64,000 bases of DNA from Streptomyces longwoodensis (GCF_001514125.1 NZ_KQ948552.1:1-64000); one strand, 5' to 3'; positions 1-9,300 are shown, numbered from the stretch's first letter. Notes: a model not told the origin generated them from the sequence alone. Numbers and translations: made by a program.

Positions 1-82
1 CCTAGGGGGCGAGGGGACAGGGGCCGACGGGGGCCCGGTCACGAGCGCGAGCGGAACGTGACCGGCGGGCCGTCGACGGCGC

Positions 83-1183
83 TCAGTTCGTGACGCGGGT
101 GGGTCCGGAGCCGGCCGAGGGACCGACGCACGGCTCGGGGGTACGGGCCCGGACGAGGGCGGCGCGCGGCACGCTGGTCGTCATGGCGCTCGCCCCGGTG
201 GGCGTCGTGACGGGTGCCGTGGTCGACGGAGTGGCGGGGGCCATGGTGGGAGCCGGCACGCGAGGCGCCATGGCGGGTGCCCCAGTGGGAGCCGGGACGG
301 CACCTCCGGTGGAGACCTCGGTGGAGACCCCGGCCGAGTCCGTCATCGGAACGGCCGCACTCGCCCCCGCCCGCCCCGGCCACGGCCACAGCCCCCGCAG
401 CCTCCGTCGTACGCTCTCGCCCCGTCCGTGCAGCAGGCCGAGGACGACCGCGGCGGCCACCGCTATCAGGTGCTCGCGGCCCGCCAGGTTGGGCTTGGCG
501 ATCGACTCCCACACCATCGAACCGCCGGTGAGGGTGAACACCACGGGCGCGCGGCGGACGACCGACATGTACGTGAACAGGCCGACCACGGCCGCCGAGG
601 GTCCGGTGTCGAGCACCTGGCCGGCCTCGGGCGGCAGGCCGAAGCCCCACCAGCCGGGCCCCATGGCGATCATCACGCGCGCGGTGAGGGTCCCGGCGAG
701 GGTGGTCACGTAGGCGACGAGCAGGGTCCTGCGTCGGCCGAGGGCCACCTCGGCCAGCGCGAAGGCGAGGAACAGCTGGGTGATGCCGGCCCACACCGGC
801 AGGTCGAGCGCCGGGACGTAGAGGGAGACGGGTGTGCGCAGCAGCGCCAGCCACCACGGCAGGTCACCGCGCACTCCCCCGACGAGCCGTACGACGGTCG
901 CACCGGTCGGGTGCTGGGCGATGGCGTGGAAGAAGATGACGCCCGCGCAGGCGACGAAGGCGAGGGACAGCGCACCGGGCCCGCGGCGGAAGAGCTCGCG
1001 CACCGGGTCGACGACGATGCCCCGCCACTCGCCCCACACCGTGCGCCCGACCCAGCGGACGGCACGGACCAGGCCGGCCCGGCTCAGCGCGGCACGGACC
1101 ACCGCGGCGCGGCCGGGCGTGGCGTGACTCAGCTCGGCACGCGTACGGCCGTCGTCGTCGCGCCGCTCCGGTTCTGGACGCAC
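83..1183 (-). CDS. Rhomboid-like integral membrane protein
   Basis: About 366 aa. From roughly residue 45 the protein has six hydrophobic segments, including GALSLAFVACAGVIFFHAIA, a block around ITQLFLAFALAEVALG, the stretch PSAAVVGLFTYMSVV and a last segment ending VVLGLLHGRG. The GPS in the fifth segment followed by a His in the last resembles the Ser/His dyad layout of rhomboid proteases, but the usual GxSG is not intact, so activity is unproven. The last ~90 residues are a Pro/Thr/Ala-rich tail. The reading frame stays open far upstream, antisense to the lipoprotein gene; I chose GTG at 1183 because a G-rich stretch precedes it and hydrophobicity begins soon after. GTG at 1261 is an alternative. 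Confidence 0.7.
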   Translation of the reverse strand: MRPEPERRDDDGRTRAELSHATPGRAAVVRAALSRAGLVRAVRWVGRTVWGEWRGIVVDPVRELFRRGPGALSLAFVACAGVIFFHAIAQHPTGATVVRLVGGVRGDLPWWLALLRTPVSLYVPALDLPVWAGITQLFLAFALAEVALGRRRTLLVAYVTTLAGTLTARVMIAMGPGWWGFGLPPEAGQVLDTGPSAAVVGLFTYMSVVRRAPVVFTLTGGSMVWESIAKPNLAGREHLIAVAAAVVLGLLHGRGESVRRRLRGLWPWPGRAGASAAVPMTDSAGVSTEVSTGGAVPAPTGAPAMAPRVPAPTMAPATPSTTAPVTTPTGASAMTTSVPRAALVRARTPEPCVGPSAGSGPTRVTN

Positions 1184-1541
1184 TGTGCCCCCATCGTTCT
1201 CGTCGCCCGCCCTGTCGTACGGAACGACGTGCCCCGCGAGGGCGCCGTCGAACACGGGCACCTCGGCAGACGTGAAAGCCGACGTACAGGTTGCTCGCGT
1301 GACCGGGCACACACCCGGCGAGCGGAAGGCCACCGCCCCGCCCGCGGGAGCGCGCGAAGGTACGGGCCAGCCGCGAAGACTACGCAGGTCAGCGCCACTA
1401 CGCCAGAGCGGTGGGAAGCCCGGGCGGCGGCATCCACGGCGGCGCGCCCCCAGCGGTGCCCGCGGCCCGGGCCACCCGCGCCCGGCTCGGTTACAGTTCT
1501 CGGCCGGTGCCGAGGGGCGGCACCCAGGAGGGGGCGACACG
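1184..1541. other. Divergent intergenic region
   Basis: About 358 bases between the divergently read rhomboid-like gene and the lipoprotein gene. I see no RNA gene or strong hairpin. A TACAGT hexamer at 1492-1497, about 45 bases before the lipoprotein start, could be a -10 element, but no convincing -35 accompanies it. The region must hold promoters for both genes. Confidence 0.4.
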
Positions 1542-2342
1542 GTGCGGCACGGGGTGGGGTCGAGGACCGTCGGGCGCGGTGGCGGGTTGCTGAGGAGCGG
1601 ACTGGTGCTGGCGGCCGCGGGATGCCTCGCGGGGGCGCTGACGGCCTGTGGGGCAGGCGGGGACGACGACGCGGCGACGCCGACGGCGTCCGGGGCGGGT
1701 GCCGGGGCGAGCGCTGCCGTGGCGGCGCGCGGCGCGACGATCGGTGCCCCGGACTCCGCCTGCCGGCTGCCCGTCACCTTCGCCCTGGCCAAGAACTGGA
1801 AGCCCGAGTCCACCGTCCCCGAGTCCACCGGCTCGACCGGACCCACCGGCTCCTCCGGCTCGACCGGATCCACCGGATCCACCGGATCCACCGGCTCCTC
1901 CCGCTCCACCGGCTCCGCCGCCACCCCCGCCGACGACCTGGCCGCCGAGATCGCCGACGCCCTGCTGCACCAGGGCCCGGTCACCGCGGTCTGCGAGGTC
2001 GACGCCAAGCCCGCCGGGCACATCGGCTTCCTGCGGGTGTGGACCGGCGAGCCCGGGGGCGCCGACGCGCGGTCCGTGCTGGCGTCCTTCGTCGGTGCGG
2101 AGAAGGGCGCGGGGCACGCCACGTACCGGGCCTTCACGACGGGCGGACTGTCCGGCACCGAGGTGGAGTACCGGGTGACCAGCGAGATCCTCGAGGACAC
2201 GAAGACCGAGCGCGCCCTCGCCGTCACCACGCCCGACGGGCCGGTCGTCGTCCACCTCGGCGGGCTGGACGACGAGGAGCACCGGGCGATGCTCCCCGCG
2301 TACGAACTCGCGAAGAGCACCCTGCGCGTCACCGCGCGCTGA
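1542..2342 (+). CDS. Secreted lipoprotein with Ser/Thr/Gly repeat linker
   Basis: 266 aa from GTG at 1542, which has a GGAGGGGG ribosome site 9 bases upstream. The N-terminus is a lipoprotein signal: positive start, hydrophobic core and the lipobox LTAC followed by Gly, so Cys is predicted to be lipidated and the protein tethered outside the membrane. After an Ala-rich linker a low-complexity stretch of STG/PTG/SSG triplets (DNA 1807-1920, 9-base period TCCACCGGA-like units) separates it from a C-terminal domain of ~150 residues that I do not recognise. It lies 91 bases before the SpoIIE gene on the same strand, so cotranscription is possible. Function unknown. Confidence 0.8.
   Translation: MRHGVGSRTVGRGGGLLRSGLVLAAAGCLAGALTACGAGGDDDAATPTASGAGAGASAAVAARGATIGAPDSACRLPVTFALAKNWKPESTVPESTGSTGPTGSSGSTGSTGSTGSTGSSRSTGSAATPADDLAAEIADALLHQGPVTAVCEVDAKPAGHIGFLRVWTGEPGGADARSVLASFVGAEKGAGHATYRAFTTGGLSGTEVEYRVTSEILEDTKTERALAVTTPDGPVVVHLGGLDDEEHRAMLPAYELAKSTLRVTAR
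1807..1920 (+). repeat. Short tandem repeat encoding STG-type linker
   Basis: Imperfect 9-base units (three perfect TCCACCGGA copies near 1867-1893, with diverged copies either side) inside the lipoprotein gene. They encode Gly-Ser-Thr triplets. Such arrays can change copy number by slippage in steps that keep the frame. Confidence 0.75.
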
Positions 2343-2433
2343 CCGGCTGCACGACAGCAGATGCACGACAACGCCCGCGTGGCGCATTCTTGCTGTGTCG
2401 CCGTGCGGCGGCGCACGGACGAGGTAAGGGCCG

Positions 2434-4950
2434 ATGACTGGGCCGATGACTGGGAGCGTCGGGGACGAGCGGGAGCCGCCCGGGCTGCTGACCGCCCTGC
2501 TGACCGGGGCCGCGGTGGACGCGATGCGTGCGGCGGGCGGCCACGCCGGCGGGGTCTACCTGCGTTCCCGCGCGCCCGGGATGCTGCGGCTGGCCGTGCT
2601 CACCGGGCTGCCGGGGCCGTTGTTCCAGCCGTGGTGGCGGGTGCACGTGGACCGGCCGTTCCCGGTGGCCGAGGCGCACCGGCTGGGGGTACCGGTGGTG
2701 CTGGCCAACGCCACCGAGGCGATGCGCCGCCATCCGCAGCTCGCGGCCGGTCTCCCGTTCGCGTTCGGCTGCCTGTGCGTGCCGGTGGTGTCCGGCACGC
2801 ACGCGTACGGCGTGCTGACCGTGCTGCGCCCGCCCGTGGACGACGCCACGCGGATCGCCGCGGAGGTGGAGCGGCTGACGCTGCTGGCGGACGAGCTGGG
2901 CGCGGCGCTGAAGCGGTTCGAGGACGAGGGGACGGCCGTCGTCTGGGACGGGGGGCCGCACTGCGTGCGTCCACCGTCCGGCGGACCGGCTCCGGGCCAC
3001 GCCGGGCGCTTCACCTGGGACCCGGCGACCGACACGGTGCGCGCGGACGAGCACGCGCACGCCCTGCTCGGGCGGGAGCGCGGCATGTTCCCCCGGACGC
3101 TGGACGCGCTGGCCCGGGCGGTCACGCCGACCGGGGCGCTGGAGATGCCCACGCTGCTGCGGGAGGCCGCCGCGGGACGTCCGCCGGCGCTGCCGGTGCC
3201 GGTGTACACCGAGCACGGGGCGCCGCGGCTGCTGACGTTGTGGTCGCCCGACCCCTCCCGGCCGCCGGCCGCCGTCTCCGGTTTCCTGGTGGACCCCAGT
3301 CCGGGCGCGCTCGGTGACGCGGCCGCCGACCTGCTGCCGCAGGGCGTGTTCTGCGTGGACCGCCTCGGGCTGGTCGTCTACGCCAACCCCCGGGCCGCCC
3401 ACCTGCTCGGTGTGCCCCCTCGGGGGCTGCTCGGCCGGTCGCTGTTCGACGCCGCGCCGTGGCTGAACCAGCCGGCCTGTGAGGACCACCTGCGCGCCGC
3501 CCTGCTGACGCCCGAGCCGGCGCACTTCCACGTACGGCGGCCGCCCTCGGACGCGCAGCCCTTCGAGGGCGACTGGCTCAGCTTCTCCGTGTACCCGGGG
3601 CCGGACCGGCTGACCTGCACCGTCGTCCCCGAGAACCGGGTGTCCGACGGCACCGGCGGCGCGACCGCCGCGGACGGGCCGGGGCCCGACACGGCGGCGC
3701 CCGTCTACCGGCCCATCGTGCTGGCGATCGCCCTGACGGAGGCGGTGACCGCGCGGCAGGTGTCGGAGGTGGTGATGCGGGAGCTGCTGCCCGCCTTCGG
3801 CGGCAACCGGCTCGCCATCTACCTGCTGCAGGAGAGGCACCTGTACCTGGCGTGGGAGTCCGGCTTCCCGAAGGGATTCCTCGCGCCGTTCCAGGGGGTG
3901 GCGCTCGACGCGCGGCTGCCGGGCGTGGAGACGCTCACCACCGGCCGTCCCCTGTTCTTCGACTCGATGCGGCAGCTGGCGGCCGCCTACCCGGGCATCC
4001 CGCTGGACGCCGAGGAGGGCACCCGGGCGTTCCTGCCGCTGATCGCGTCGGGCCGTCCGGTCGGCTCGTGCATCCTCGGCTTCGACCGGCCGCGCAGCTT
4101 CGGCGCCGAGGACCGCACCGTGCTCACGGCGCTCGCGGGCCTGATCGCCCACGCCCTGGAGAAGGCCCAGCGCTACGACACGGAGGCGGCCCTCGCCCGC
4201 GGCCTCCAGCAGGCGCTGTTGCCCCGGCGGCTGTCGTCGCACCCGTCGGTGGAGACCGCGGGCCGCTACCTGCCGGGCACCGAGGGCATGGAGGTGGGCG
4301 GCGACTGGTACGACGTGGTGGAGGCCGGGGACGGGCTGGCCCTGGTGATCGGGGACGTGCAGGGGCACGGGGTGCAGGCGGCGGCCACCATGGGTCAGCT
4401 GCGCACCGCGGTACGGGCGTTCGCGCTCGGGGACCGGCCGCCCGAGGAGGTGATGGCCGGCACCAACCACCTGCTCATCGACCTGGACCCCGGCCAGTTC
4501 GCGAGCTGTTGCTACGTCAGGCTGGATCCGGCGCGGGGCGTGGCCCGGGTGGTGCGGGCCGGCCACCCGCCGCCGCTGCTGCGCTCGCCCGGCGGGCGGA
4601 CCCGGGTGGTGGACCTGCCCGGCGGGGTGGTGCTCGGTGTCGACCCGCGCGCGCACTACCCGGTGACCGAGCTGCTCCTGGAGCCCGGCGCGATCCTGGC
4701 GCTGTACACGGACGGGCTGGTCGAGCGGCCGGGGCGGGACATCGACGAGGGGATCACCGCGCTGCGCCTGGCCCTGGAGCGGGCCGTGGAACCGGGGGTG
4801 CGTAGGCTGGCGGAGGTCGCCGACCGGCTCACCGCGGTCGCCCGGCAGGCCACCGACCGGCCCGACGACATCGCGCTGCTCCTCGCCGCACGGCACGGCG
4901 ACGCGGACGCGACGGACCCTGCGCGAGGTGCTTCCCGTGACCTTCTGTGA
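2434..4950 (+). CDS. SpoIIE-type PP2C phosphatase with GAF-PAS-GAF sensor
   Basis: 838 aa, soluble. Residues ~20-160 look like a GAF domain, ~290-400 a PAS domain (QGVFCVDRLGLVVYANP), ~425-575 a second GAF, and ~605-830 the PP2C_SIG/SpoIIE phosphatase. The phosphatase metal motifs are intact: GGDWYDV near 620, GDVQGHG, YTDGLVE and the final PDDIALL. Such enzymes dephosphorylate anti-sigma-factor antagonists (SpoIIAA/RsbV type) and release sigma factors in response to a ligand or stress sensed by GAF/PAS. No antagonist, anti-sigma or sigma gene is adjacent. ATG 2434 follows GAGGTAAG; ATG 2446 is a second possible start. The next phosphatase gene begins 42 bases downstream. Confidence 0.92.
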   Translation: MTGPMTGSVGDEREPPGLLTALLTGAAVDAMRAAGGHAGGVYLRSRAPGMLRLAVLTGLPGPLFQPWWRVHVDRPFPVAEAHRLGVPVVLANATEAMRRHPQLAAGLPFAFGCLCVPVVSGTHAYGVLTVLRPPVDDATRIAAEVERLTLLADELGAALKRFEDEGTAVVWDGGPHCVRPPSGGPAPGHAGRFTWDPATDTVRADEHAHALLGRERGMFPRTLDALARAVTPTGALEMPTLLREAAAGRPPALPVPVYTEHGAPRLLTLWSPDPSRPPAAVSGFLVDPSPGALGDAAADLLPQGVFCVDRLGLVVYANPRAAHLLGVPPRGLLGRSLFDAAPWLNQPACEDHLRAALLTPEPAHFHVRRPPSDAQPFEGDWLSFSVYPGPDRLTCTVVPENRVSDGTGGATAADGPGPDTAAPVYRPIVLAIALTEAVTARQVSEVVMRELLPAFGGNRLAIYLLQERHLYLAWESGFPKGFLAPFQGVALDARLPGVETLTTGRPLFFDSMRQLAAAYPGIPLDAEEGTRAFLPLIASGRPVGSCILGFDRPRSFGAEDRTVLTALAGLIAHALEKAQRYDTEAALARGLQQALLPRRLSSHPSVETAGRYLPGTEGMEVGGDWYDVVEAGDGLALVIGDVQGHGVQAAATMGQLRTAVRAFALGDRPPEEVMAGTNHLLIDLDPGQFASCCYVRLDPARGVARVVRAGHPPPLLRSPGGRTRVVDLPGGVVLGVDPRAHYPVTELLLEPGAILALYTDGLVERPGRDIDEGITALRLALERAVEPGVRRLAEVADRLTAVARQATDRPDDIALLLAARHGDADATDPARGASRDLL

Positions 4951-4992
4951 CCCCCCTCGCCCCGTGCGGCCGCGCGGTGTAGACATGGGCAC

Positions 4993-7791
4993 ATGGCCCG
5001 ACCCCTGGGGCGCCCGGATCCGTCGTCGGCCCGTCGTCCCCGCGATCCGCGTGGCCGACGCGCTCCCGGGCGTGTCCGGCCGCCGCGCGAGCGCCAGGTG
5101 ACCCGGGAGCGTGCGTCCGTCCGCGCGGCGCGGCTGGCCGAGCGCACCCGGCCGGACGACACCCGGCGGCGGTCGCGGCTGGGCGGGCTGAGCCTGGCCA
5201 CACAGGTGTTCGTGCTCCAGGTGGTCATCGTGCTGCTGCTGATCGTGGCGGCGGTCGTGGCGCTGGTGCTCCAGGTCCGGCACGACAGCACCCAGGAGGC
5301 CCGCAACCGCTCGCTGGCGGTCGCCGAGACCTTCGCCAACTCCCCTGGGATCGTGCAGGCGTTGGCGAGCCCCGACCCGACGGCGGTGCTGCAGCCGAAG
5401 GCCGAGGCGACGCGCAAGGCCGCGCACGTCGACTTCGTCGTGGTGACGGACACCGACGGGATCCGCTACACCCATCCCAAGCCGGACCGCATCGGCAAGA
5501 AGTTCGTCGGCGACATCGCGCCCGCGCTGGCGGGGCAGTCGGTGGTGGAGGAGGTCGACGGGACGATCGGCCGGCTGGTGCAGGCCGTCGTCCCGGTGGA
5601 GGGCCCGGGCGGCCGGGTGGTGGGTCTGGTCTCGGCCGGCATCACCACCAAGCACGTGGGGGGCACCGCCGACCGGCAGATGCCGCTGCTGCTGGGCGCC
5701 GCGGCCGCCGCCCTCGCCCTGTCGATCGGTGGCACGGCGCTGGTCAGCCGGCGGCTGCTGCGCCAGACGCACGGGCTCGGGCCGGGCGAGATGACGCGGA
5801 TGTACGAGCACCACGACGCGGTGCTGCACACCGTGCGCGAGGGCGTGATCATCGTCGGCGGCGACGGCCGCCTGCTGCTCGCCAACGACGAGGCGCACCG
5901 CCTGCTGGACCTGCCCGACGACGCCGAGCGGCGGCACGTGCTGGACCTGGGACTGGATGCCGAAACGGCCGAGCTGCTCTCCTCGGGCCGGGTCGCCACG
6001 GACGAGGTGCACCTGGTCGGCGACCGGCTGATCGCGATCAACCAGCGGCCCACCGGCCTCGCGGGCGGCCCGCCCGGCAGCGTGGCCACGCTGCGCGACT
6101 CCACCGAGCTGCGGGCCCTGTCCGGCAAGGCGGACGCGGCCCGCGAGCGCCTGGACATGCTGTACGCGGCGGGGGTGGGCATCGGCACCAGCCTGGACGT
6201 CACGCGCACCGCCGAGGAGCTGGTGGAGCTGGCCGTGCCCCGGTTCGCGGACTTCGCGACGGTGGACCTGTTCGACGCGGTCCTGGACGGCGACGAGCCG
6301 GAGCCGGGCAGTGTGCTGCGGCGCACGGCGGTGACCGGCGTCCGCGAGGGGGCGCCGCTGTACGCGGTGGGCGAGCAGATCCGGTTCGTCGAGACCTCCC
6401 CGCAGGCGCGGGGCATGGCCCAGGGGCGTCCGGTGCTGGAGGCCCGGCTGGCCGAGTCGCCGGGCTGGCGGGCGCAGGACCTGGAGCGCACCGAGCAGGT
6501 CGTGGACTTCGGCATCCACTCGCTGATCGCGGTGCCGGTGCGCGCGGGCGCGCTGGTGCTGGGCGTGGTGACCTTCTGGCGGTCGGAGCGGCCTGACCCG
6601 TTCGACCGGGAGGAGGTGGCGCTGGCGGAGGAGCTGGTGACGCGAGCCGCGGTCACCATCGACAACGCGCGCCGCTACACCCGGGAGCACGGCATGGCCG
6701 TCACCCTCCAGCGCAGTCTGCTGCCGCGCACCCTGCCCGAGCAGAACGCCCTGGACATCGCCTACCGGTACCTGCCCGCGCAGGCCGGGGTGGGCGGTGA
6801 CTGGTTCGACGTGCTGCCGCTGTCCGGGGCCCGGGTGGCGCTGGTGGTCGGGGACGTGGTGGGGCACGGGCTGCACGCGGCGGCCACGATGGGCCGGCTG
6901 CGCACGGCGGTGCACAACTTCTCGGCGCTGGACCTGGCGCCGGAGGAGTTGCTGGGGCTGCTGGACGAGCTGGTGGCCCGCATCGACCAGGACGAGACGG
7001 CGGACGGCACCACCGCCCCGGTGTCCGGGGCGACCTGTCTGTACGCCATCTACGACCCGGTGTCCCGGCGGTGCACGGTGGCCCGGGCCGGGCACCCGCC
7101 GCCCGCGCTGGTGCGTCCGGACGGGCGGGTGGAGTACCCGGAGGTGCCGGCGGGCCTGCCACTGGGCCTGGGCGGGCTGCCGTTCGAGACGGCGGAGCTG
7201 GAGCTGGACGAGGGCAGCCGCCTGGTGCTGTACACCGACGGGCTGGTGGAGGACCGGGAGCGGGACATCGACGCCGGGCTGGCCCTGCTCAGCGGGGCGC
7301 TGGAGCGGGGGGCCGACGCCTCGCCCGAGGAGACGTGCCGGGTGGTCCTGGACGAACTGCTGCCGCCCCGCCCGAACGACGACATCGCCCTGATCGTGGC
7401 GCGTACCCGGGCGCTGGGCCCGGACCGGGTTGCCGAGTGGGACGTGCCGATGGACCCGGCGGCGGTCGGCGAGGTGCGTGCCGCGGTGGTCCGGCAGCTG
7501 GCGCGCTGGGAGCTGGAGGAGCTGTCGTTCAGCACGGAGCTGATCCTGAGCGAACTGGTGACCAACGCGATCCGCTACGGCGGCGCGCCCGTACGGGTGC
7601 GGCTGCTGCGGGACCGGGCGCTGATCTGCGAGGTCTCCGACGGGAGCAGCACCTCGCCGCACCTGCGGTACGCGGCGATGACCGACGAGGGCGGGCGCGG
7701 GCTGTTCCTGGTGGCGCAGCTCGCGGAGCGCTGGGGGACGCGCTACACGCCCACCGGCAAGATCATCTGGGCGGAGCAGCCCCTGTCCTGA
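4993..7791 (+). CDS. Membrane sensor: citrate-sensor-like Cache, PAS, GAF, SpoIIE phosphatase, HATPase
   Basis: 932 aa. A basic N-terminus leads to TM1 (~68-94), an extracytoplasmic domain (~95-228) and TM2 (~229-253). The outside domain carries TDTDGIRYTHP and a following IGKKF-G, the signature seen in CitA/DcuS-type Cache sensors. Inside come PAS (~270-375), GAF (~385-560), SpoIIE PP2C (~565-800; VGGDWFDV, GDVVGHG, YTDGLVE, NDDIALI) and a C-terminal RsbW-like HATPase_c (~805-932; SELVTNAIRYGG, GGRGLFLV). One polypeptide thus has both a kinase-type anti-sigma module and a phosphatase, able in principle to set the phosphorylation of an anti-anti-sigma protein. The start could be GTG 5099 instead. 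Confidence 0.9.
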   Translation: MARPLGRPDPSSARRPRDPRGRRAPGRVRPPRERQVTRERASVRAARLAERTRPDDTRRRSRLGGLSLATQVFVLQVVIVLLLIVAAVVALVLQVRHDSTQEARNRSLAVAETFANSPGIVQALASPDPTAVLQPKAEATRKAAHVDFVVVTDTDGIRYTHPKPDRIGKKFVGDIAPALAGQSVVEEVDGTIGRLVQAVVPVEGPGGRVVGLVSAGITTKHVGGTADRQMPLLLGAAAAALALSIGGTALVSRRLLRQTHGLGPGEMTRMYEHHDAVLHTVREGVIIVGGDGRLLLANDEAHRLLDLPDDAERRHVLDLGLDAETAELLSSGRVATDEVHLVGDRLIAINQRPTGLAGGPPGSVATLRDSTELRALSGKADAARERLDMLYAAGVGIGTSLDVTRTAEELVELAVPRFADFATVDLFDAVLDGDEPEPGSVLRRTAVTGVREGAPLYAVGEQIRFVETSPQARGMAQGRPVLEARLAESPGWRAQDLERTEQVVDFGIHSLIAVPVRAGALVLGVVTFWRSERPDPFDREEVALAEELVTRAAVTIDNARRYTREHGMAVTLQRSLLPRTLPEQNALDIAYRYLPAQAGVGGDWFDVLPLSGARVALVVGDVVGHGLHAAATMGRLRTAVHNFSALDLAPEELLGLLDELVARIDQDETADGTTAPVSGATCLYAIYDPVSRRCTVARAGHPPPALVRPDGRVEYPEVPAGLPLGLGGLPFETAELELDEGSRLVLYTDGLVEDRERDIDAGLALLSGALERGADASPEETCRVVLDELLPPRPNDDIALIVARTRALGPDRVAEWDVPMDPAAVGEVRAAVVRQLARWELEELSFSTELILSELVTNAIRYGGAPVRVRLLRDRALICEVSDGSSTSPHLRYAAMTDEGGRGLFLVAQLAERWGTRYTPTGKIIWAEQPLS

Positions 7792-7850
7792 GCGGTCCGG
7801 CGTACCCCCAGGGGCGCTTTGGGCAGCCATAAAACCTGCTTATGACCTCA

Positions 7851-7879
7851 TAGACCGGACCCGCGTACCGACTTAGGCT
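7851..7879 (+). promoter_or_regulatory. Candidate promoter for the ferredoxin reductase gene
   Basis: TAGACC at 7851-7856 and TAGGCT at 7874-7879 are separated by 17 bases, a good match to the housekeeping Streptomyces promoter (TTGACN / TAGRRT). The reading frame starts 57 bases beyond the -10 hexamer. Confidence 0.55.
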
Positions 7880-7902
7880 GCCCTTAGCTTAGGCTTCCCG
7901 AC
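7873..7902. promoter_or_regulatory. Overlapping iron-box-like (DtxR/IdeR/DmdR1) sites
   Basis: Against the 19-base iron box TTAGGTTAGGCTAACCTAA, positions 7884-7902 match at 14 of 19 and an overlapping frame 7873-7891 matches at 12 of 19. The sites cover the putative -10 element and transcription start, where a Fe(II)-loaded DtxR-family repressor would block initiation. Matches were counted by eye. Confidence 0.5.
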
Positions 7903-7935
7903 GAGCGATCTTTCGTCTCTCGAAGGGAACCTGCC

Positions 7936-9300
7936 ATGCCCCGCCCCCTGCGGGTAGCCATCGTCGGAGCCGGCCCGGCCGGGATCTACGCCGCCGACGC
8001 GCTGCTCAAGTCCGGTGCGGCCACCGACCCCGGTGTGTCCATCGACCTCTTCGAGCGGATGCCGGCCCCGTTCGGACTGATCCGCTACGGCGTGGCCCCC
8101 GACCACCCCCGCATCAAGGGCATCATCACCGCCCTGCACCAGGTGCTCGACAAGCCGCAGGTCCGCCTGTTCGGCAACGTCGACTACCCGGCCGACATCA
8201 CCCTGGACGACCTGCGCGCCTTCTACGACGCGGTGATCTTCTCCACCGGCGCGACCGCCGACCGCGAGCTGCCGATCCCGGGCGTCGACCTGGACGGGTC
8301 CTACGGCGCCGCCGACTTCGTCTCCTGGTACGACGGTCACCCGGACGTGCCGCGCACCTGGCCGCTGGACGCCGAGAAGGTCGCGGTCCTGGGCGTCGGC
8401 AACGTCGCCCTCGACGTGGCCCGCATCCTCGCCAAGACCGCGGACGAGCTGCTGCCGACCGAGATCCCGCCGAACGTCCACGAGGGCCTGAAGGCCAACA
8501 AGGCGCTGGAGGTCCACGTCTTCGGCCGCCGGGGTCCGGCGCAGGCCAAGTTCAGCCCGATGGAGCTGCGCGAGCTGGACCACTCGCCGAACATCGAGGT
8601 CGTCGTCGACCCCGAGGACATCGACTACGACGAGGGCTCGATCGCCACCCGGCGCGGCAACAAGCAGGCCGACATGGTCGCCAAGACCCTGGAGAACTGG
8701 GCGATCCGCGACGTCGGCGACCGCCCGCACAAGCTGTTCCTGCACTTCTTCGAGTCGCCCGCCGAGATCCTCGGCGAGGACGGCAAGGTGGTCGGCCTGC
8801 GCACCGAGCGCACCGAGCTGGACGGCACCGGCAACGTCCGGGGCACCGGCCGGTTCACCGACTGGGACGTCACCGCCGTCTACCGCGCCGTCGGCTACCT
8901 CTCCGACAAGCTGCCCAAGCTGCCCTGGGACCTGCGGTCGGGCACGGTCCCGGACGAGGGCGGGCGCGTCATCGAGGAGAGCGGCGCGCACCTGCAGTCC
9001 GTGTACGTCACCGGCTGGATCCGGCGCGGCCCCATCGGCCTCATCGGCCACACCAAGGGCGATGCCAACGAGACGGTGTCCAACCTGCTCGACGACCACG
9101 CCCACGGCCGTCTGCAGGTCCCCGCCTCCCCCGAGCCCGAGGCGGTGGAAGCGTTCCTCGCCGAGCGCGCGGTGCGCTACACCACGTGGGAGGGCTGGTA
9201 CCGGCTGGACGCCGCCGAGCGCGCGCTGGGCGAGCCGCAGGGCCGCGAGCGCGTGAAGCTCGTCGAGCGCGAGGACATGCTCCGCGAGAGCGGCGCCTGA
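7936..9300 (+). CDS. fprA: FAD-dependent ferredoxin-NADP+ reductase, FprA type
   Basis: 454 aa, normal for the adrenodoxin-reductase-like FprA family of actinobacteria. The N-terminus has the FAD-binding GAGPAGIYAAD motif; further on are FGLIRYGVAPDH, typical of this family, a second nucleotide-binding turn VLGVGNVALDVAR for NADP(H), GRRGPAQAKF, and the C-terminal TGWIRRGPIGLIGHTK that closes over FAD. The enzyme passes electrons between NADPH and ferredoxins that feed P450s, nitrite/sulfite-type reductases or other iron enzymes. ATG 7936 follows GAAGGGAAC. No ferredoxin gene is adjacent. The promoter appears to carry iron boxes. Confidence 0.95.
   Translation: MPRPLRVAIVGAGPAGIYAADALLKSGAATDPGVSIDLFERMPAPFGLIRYGVAPDHPRIKGIITALHQVLDKPQVRLFGNVDYPADITLDDLRAFYDAVIFSTGATADRELPIPGVDLDGSYGAADFVSWYDGHPDVPRTWPLDAEKVAVLGVGNVALDVARILAKTADELLPTEIPPNVHEGLKANKALEVHVFGRRGPAQAKFSPMELRELDHSPNIEVVVDPEDIDYDEGSIATRRGNKQADMVAKTLENWAIRDVGDRPHKLFLHFFESPAEILGEDGKVVGLRTERTELDGTGNVRGTGRFTDWDVTAVYRAVGYLSDKLPKLPWDLRSGTVPDEGGRVIEESGAHLQSVYVTGWIRRGPIGLIGHTKGDANETVSNLLDDHAHGRLQVPASPEPEAVEAFLAERAVRYTTWEGWYRLDAAERALGEPQGRERVKLVEREDMLRESGA

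Noticed and set aside
2329..7830. A continuous 1833-codon frame on the minus strand opposite the two phosphatase genes
   Set aside because: It is the usual open antisense frame of high-GC DNA: composition is Arg/Gln/His/Pro-rich without domains, and the plus-strand genes have clear motifs.
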